From assembly GCA_002490705.1 (NCBI GenBank), contig DKUO01000046.1:14282-78281 (forward strand): 64,000 nt of DNA, read 5' to 3'. Origin of the DNA: Lachnospiraceae bacterium UBA7202. GTDB lineage: Bacteria > Bacillota > Clostridia > Lachnospirales > Lachnospiraceae. The notes beneath the pieces were generated by a model. The model was not told the DNA's origin, made no database searches, and was given only the letters and a program-made list of their open reading frames with translations. This document shows positions 60,956-64,000 of the stretch, piece by piece; the first letter of the stretch is position 1, and every line of letters begins with the position of its first letter. The translations under genes were made by a program, and so were the position numbers.

Positions 60956-61600
60956 ATGTACAAGAAATATATCAAGAGATGCCTGGATTTTATCCTTTCC
61001 CTATGCGCCATTATCGTACTCAGCCCCGTGCTGTTGGTTTTGTCCGTGCTGGTGCGGGTGAAGCTGGGAAGTCCCGTCTTTTTTCATCAGGAGCGGCCGG
61101 GAAAAGGGGAAAAGATTTTTACCCTGTGTAAGTTCCGTACCATGACGGACAAAAGGGATGCGGCGGGAAATCTTCTGCCGGATGCAGAGCGTCTGACCAA
61201 ATTCGGGAAGTTTCTTCGGGCCACGAGTCTGGATGAACTGCCCGAACTGTTTAATATTTTAAAGGGCGATATGAGTATCATAGGGCCAAGGCCCCTGCTC
61301 GTCTCCTATCTGCCCTACTACACAGAGAGGGAGCGCCTTCGCCATACGGTACGGCCGGGACTGACGGGGCTTGCGCAGGTCAGTGGGCGTAATTTTCTCG
61401 ACTGGGACAGGCGGTTTCAGAAGGATGTGGAGTATGTGGAACATTTGACCTTCGGCATGGATATGAAGGTGCTGTGGATGACGGTACAGACGGTGCTCGG
61501 GCACACGGACGAGGTGGCGGAGGATACCAATGCGGCGGAGGGAAATTTTGCGGAGATCCGAAAAAAGCGGCTTGAAGAGACAGGGAGTTTAGAGGCATGA
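60956..61600 (+). CDS. Initiating sugar-1-phosphate transferase (PglC-like)
   Basis: The 214-residue monotopic enzyme has one re-entrant hydrophobic segment (about 10-35), then FFHQERPGKGEKIFTLCKFR, TSLDELPELFNILKGDMSII (the DE pair) and GPRPLL. This is the small PGT class typified by PglC, which transfers phospho-diNAcBac from UDP-diNAcBac to undecaprenyl phosphate. Its C-terminus is longer than minimal. It heads an operon with the ATP-grasp gene. The PglF- and PglE-like genes upstream would make its substrate. Confidence 0.92.
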   Translation: MYKKYIKRCLDFILSLCAIIVLSPVLLVLSVLVRVKLGSPVFFHQERPGKGEKIFTLCKFRTMTDKRDAAGNLLPDAERLTKFGKFLRATSLDELPELFNILKGDMSIIGPRPLLVSYLPYYTERERLRHTVRPGLTGLAQVSGRNFLDWDRRFQKDVEYVEHLTFGMDMKVLWMTVQTVLGHTDEVAEDTNAAEGNFAEIRKKRLEETGSLEA

Positions 61601-62580
61601 ATATTTTGATTTTGAGTGCGGGCACCCGCGACAAGGTGGTGCAGTATTTTAAGAAGGAGCTTTCGGGCAGGGGACGTGTGATCGCCACGGACTGCTCCAA
61701 TCTGGCGCCTGCGGTGTATGAGGCGGATGCCTTTTACCTTGTGCCCCGCATCACAGCGCCGGGCTATTTGGATGTGATTCTGGATATCTGTGAAAAAGAA
61801 AAGATAACGGGTGTTTTCTCACTGATCGATCCCGAGCTGTCTCTTCTTGCCAGGGAACGGGAGCGGTTTCTGGCGGTGGGGACAACGCCCATTGTATCTG
61901 ATTATGATTTGGTGGAAACCTGCTTTGACAAGTACAGGATGTTTGCATTATTACAGAAAATGCAGATTCCTACGGCAAAATGTTACAGGGACAAGGAGTC
62001 TTTTTATCGGGCCGAGGCCGCAGGGGAGATTTCTTACCCTGTTTTTGTGAAGCCTGTGCGGGGCAGCGCCAGCATCCATATTAATAAAGTGGGAAGTCAA
62101 AAAGAGATTGAAGTGCTCTGTGATCTCTTTGACGATCTGATGATACAGGAATATATGGACGGACAGGAATTCGGCGCGGATGTGTATGTGGACATGCTTT
62201 CCGGGAAATGTACGGATATTTTTGTGAAGAAGAAGATCAAGATGCGGGCGGGAGAGACAGATAAATCCGTGTCCTTTCAGGATGAAAAGCTTTTTTCCCT
62301 GATAAGGGACTTCGCAGAACAATGCGGCTTCCGCGGCATGATAGATATTGATATTTTTGAGATTGACGGCGTTTATTATATTTCCGAGGTGAATCCCCGT
62401 TTCGGCGGCGGCTATCCTCATGCCTACGCCTGCGGCGTGAATATGCCGGCAGCGGTGATCCGCAATCTGGCAGGGCAGGAGAACGAGGTGCGCATCGGCG
62501 CATACGAGGAAGGAATCTGCATGATGAAGTATAATGAGGTGATGATACGGGATATGGCCGGGGAAGAGATTGTACCGTAG
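61597..62580 (+). CDS. ATP-grasp protein (CarB-like)
   Basis: The ATG overlaps the PglC-like stop (ATGA). The 327-residue protein has MNILILSAGTRDKVVQYFKK, VFSLIDPELSLLARERERF and VFVKPVRGSASIHINKVGSQ, then IQEYMDGQEFGADVYVDML and YISEVNPRFGGGYPHAYACG, the ATP-grasp core with the NPRFGGG metal loop. Such genes often follow small PGT genes in Clostridia and Bacteroidetes. It may attach an amino acid or acetate-like acid to a sugar amine, but no substrate is known. It differs from the ligase at 33742. Confidence 0.85.
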   Translation: MNILILSAGTRDKVVQYFKKELSGRGRVIATDCSNLAPAVYEADAFYLVPRITAPGYLDVILDICEKEKITGVFSLIDPELSLLARERERFLAVGTTPIVSDYDLVETCFDKYRMFALLQKMQIPTAKCYRDKESFYRAEAAGEISYPVFVKPVRGSASIHINKVGSQKEIEVLCDLFDDLMIQEYMDGQEFGADVYVDMLSGKCTDIFVKKKIKMRAGETDKSVSFQDEKLFSLIRDFAEQCGFRGMIDIDIFEIDGVYYISEVNPRFGGGYPHAYACGVNMPAAVIRNLAGQENEVRIGAYEEGICMMKYNEVMIRDMAGEEIVP

Positions 62581-62639
62581 AGCCGGAATTAGCATGTAAA
62601 AAGATAACAACACAGCGCAAAACAAATCGAGCTGTTTCG

Positions 62640-62668
62640 TTGACGTTGTGCTCATTTGAGGATATAAT
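62640..62668 (+). promoter_or_regulatory. Promoter of the toxin-antitoxin pair
   Basis: TTGACG (62640-62645), a 17-bp spacer and perfect TATAAT (62663-62668), about 33 bases before the antitoxin ATG. Eleven of twelve bases match consensus. Confidence 0.8.
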
Positions 62669-62700
62669 GGTAGTGAAGATAGCGATAAAGGGGTGATTGT

Positions 62701-62982
62701 ATGGCAACGACAAATATTAATGTGCGCGTGGATGCTGCGTTGAAGCAGGAGGCAGAGACGCTCTTTAGCGATCTTGGGTTAAATATGTCCTCTGCCATTA
62801 ATATGTTTTTGCGTTCGGCAATTAACCATGACGGCATTCCTTTTGAAGTGAAACGTTCTACGCCAAATGCAGAAACCAGAGCGGCTCTGGATGAATATGA
62901 AGAGATGAAAAGGAACCCGTGCGATTATAAACGGTATCAATCGTTTAACGACATGGTAGACGAGGTGCTGGCGGATGCTTGA
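62701..62982 (+). CDS. RelB/DinJ-family antitoxin
   Basis: The 93-residue protein begins MATTNINVRVDAALKQEAET, with an N-terminal ribbon-helix-helix motif (strand ATTNINVRVD, helices to MFLRSAI). The C-terminal half (FNDMVDEVLADA) would wrap the toxin. GGGGTGATTGT precedes the ATG. It binds the YafQ-like toxin encoded by the next gene and represses its own promoter. The eight-base overlap with the toxin is the usual coupled order. Confidence 0.92.
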   Translation: MATTNINVRVDAALKQEAETLFSDLGLNMSSAINMFLRSAINHDGIPFEVKRSTPNAETRAALDEYEEMKRNPCDYKRYQSFNDMVDEVLADA

Positions 62983-63247
62983 GATTGTGCCGTCCAACCA
63001 GTTTAAAAAAGATTTAAAGCTGGCGAAAAAGCGCGGTTATCAAATGGAACGTCTGCGGGATGTTGTTACGATGCTGGCATCTGAGAAAAAGTTGGATGAA
63101 AAGTACCGTGATCATGGATTGGCAGGCAATTACAGTGGATTTCGGGAGTGTCATGTCGAGCCGGATTGGCTTCTTGTTTACCGTATTAATCAGGATGCGC
63201 TTGCATTGTTTTTGTTCCGAACCGGGACACATTCAGATTTATTTTAA
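62975..63247 (+). CDS. YafQ-family mRNA interferase toxin
   Basis: The 90-residue protein has FKKDLKLAKKRGYQMERLRD at the start, DHGLAGNYSGFRECHVEPDW with the His/Glu-Pro-Asp-Trp of YafQ, LLVYRINQDALALFLFRTGT, and HSDLF at the C-terminus. These match the RelE-fold YafQ active-site residues (His, Asp, His, Phe). It cleaves mRNA on the ribosome when the antitoxin is degraded. It sits between the ATP-grasp gene and the GT4 gene with a separate promoter, so it is an insert in the glycan operon. Confidence 0.92.
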   Translation: MLEIVPSNQFKKDLKLAKKRGYQMERLRDVVTMLASEKKLDEKYRDHGLAGNYSGFRECHVEPDWLLVYRINQDALALFLFRTGTHSDLF

Positions 63248-63271
63248 TAACAGGAAAGGCAAAGCCATTTT

Positions 63272-64000
63272 ATGGAAAAAATTTTAGTTCTGACGAATTC
63301 CTCTGGCGGCCTGTATGACTTCCGCGGGGAATTTATGGAGGCGCTTTGCGCAGAATATGAAGTCTGGGTGAGCATGCCGGACGACGTGAAGGAGAAGGAG
63401 CTTACGGCTTTGGGATGCCGTATTATCAGGACACCGATCAACCGCAGGGGTATTAATCCGCTTGAGGACTTGAAGTTATACCGCGCTTACGTTAAAATGA
63501 TGAAGGAGATTAAGCCGGATCTGGTTGTGACCTATACGATCAAGCCTAATATATACGGTGGATTTGCGGCGGGCATGAGGAAGATTCCCTATCTGGCTAC
63601 GATCACGGGACTCGGGGGCGCTTTTGACAGGAAGGGCCCATTGCTTAAGCTGATCGTCGGGATGTACCGCGCGGGCTTAAAACGGGCGGCCTGTGTGTTC
63701 TTTCAGAATGAGGAGAACAAAGGAATTTTTCAGAACATGGGTATCACGGCGAAGCGGACACGGATGGTCATGGGTTCCGGTGTGAGTCTGGAGAAGCACA
63801 GATATGAGCCGTATCCTACAGGCGAAGAAACCCATTTCCTGTTTGTGGGACGGGTGATGAAGGAACGGGGCATCCTTGAATATATCGAGGCCGCGAAACG
63901 GTTACATAGCAGCCGGATATTTTTTGATATCATGGGTTACTGTGACGAGGATTATCAGGAACTTCTGGATGATCTGGAGAGGGAGGGCGTGATCAGGCAG
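63272..64000 (+). CDS. GT4 glycosyltransferase, PglA-like (runs off the window)
   Basis: The ATG at 63272 opens a frame with no stop to the window end, 243 codons. It has MEKILVLTNSSGGLYDFRGE, LVVTYTIKPNIYGGFAAGMR, TITGLGGAF and VCVFFQNEENKGIFQNMG, then HFLFVGRVMKERGILEYIEA. The TYTIKPNIYG and TGLG strings are typical of the PglA/WbaZ-like GT4 enzymes that add GalNAc to bacillosamine. GGAAAGG lies about 12 bases upstream. It likely adds the second sugar after the PglC-like step. The C-terminal EX7E is beyond the window. Confidence 0.88.
   Translation, partial: MEKILVLTNSSGGLYDFRGEFMEALCAEYEVWVSMPDDVKEKELTALGCRIIRTPINRRGINPLEDLKLYRAYVKMMKEIKPDLVVTYTIKPNIYGGFAAGMRKIPYLATITGLGGAFDRKGPLLKLIVGMYRAGLKRAACVFFQNEENKGIFQNMGITAKRTRMVMGSGVSLEKHRYEPYPTGEETHFLFVGRVMKERGILEYIEAAKRLHSSRIFFDIMGYCDEDYQELLDDLEREGVIRQ

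Noticed and set aside
1..64000. CRISPR array, prophage structural genes, rRNA or insertion-sequence transposase
   Set aside because: I found no regularly spaced repeats, no phage head or tail genes, no rRNA-like sequence and no transposase motifs. Absence by eye is not proof.

Overview
The window looks like a chromosomal segment of a Gram-positive, low-to-mid GC member of Clostridia, most likely a Lachnospiraceae. The signs are AGGAGG-type ribosome sites, sigma-A promoters with extended -10 elements, a tRNA-Cys with no encoded CCA, a Spo0A-type DNA-binding domain with a 0A-box motif, and an EpsG/YveK-type surface polysaccharide layout. I cannot name the genus or species.

Region 1 (1-5.3 kb) is an accessory, visibly AT-rich stretch beside tRNA genes. 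It holds the end of a tRNA (probably Glu), tRNA-Cys, a recombinase-like remnant, a small zinc-ribbon/DUF4177 gene pair, a frameshifted gene, a type I toxin-antitoxin locus with a holin-like peptide, a methyltransferase, a GNAT-DUF5808 fusion, a P-loop kinase-like gene and a short divergent UppS homologue on the minus strand.

Region 2 (5.4-23 kb) starts at a good promoter and encodes a fucose/deoxyhexose glycan: rmlD, gmd and fcl, a monocistronic Spo0A-C-domain regulator, a GtrB-like polyprenyl glycosyltransferase, a large initiating sugar-phosphate transferase, a Wzz/YveK-like chain-length protein, an EpsG-type polymerase, several GT2/GT4 enzymes and GT-C-like membrane proteins.

Region 3 (23-38 kb) starts at a perfect consensus promoter in front of mtnA. 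It then carries a near-complete pseudaminic acid pathway: pseB, pseC, a PLP-enzyme/PseG fusion, pseF and pseI. These are followed by an ATP-grasp ligase, a GT52-like candidate nonulosonate transferase and a PglK-like ABC flippase. A candidate PseH lies 10 kb downstream.

Region 4 (38-55 kb) holds GtrA, two acyltransferase-3 proteins, two GNATs, a WecE-type aminotransferase, a second polyprenyl glycosyltransferase, several polytopic GT-C-like proteins, an O-antigen-ligase-like protein, and a PglF-like dehydratase with a PglE-like aminotransferase.

Region 5 (55-64 kb) is an insertion of non-glycan genes (DUF2164, a DUF4143 ATPase, and a two-component system with an ABC transporter). Then come a PglC-like initiating transferase, an ATP-grasp protein, a DinJ/YafQ toxin-antitoxin pair and a GT4 that runs off the window.

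Together the genes suggest at least two undecaprenyl-linked glycans. One starts from the large PGT and is extended by Wzz/EpsG. The other is PglC/PglF/PglE-like. Both may be decorated with pseudaminic acid, fucose, acyl groups and GtrA/B/GT-C-type side residues. The most unusual items are the aminotransferase-PseG fusion with the adjacent ATP-grasp/GT52/ABC block, and the solo Spo0A DNA-binding domain with a 0A box at its own promoter.
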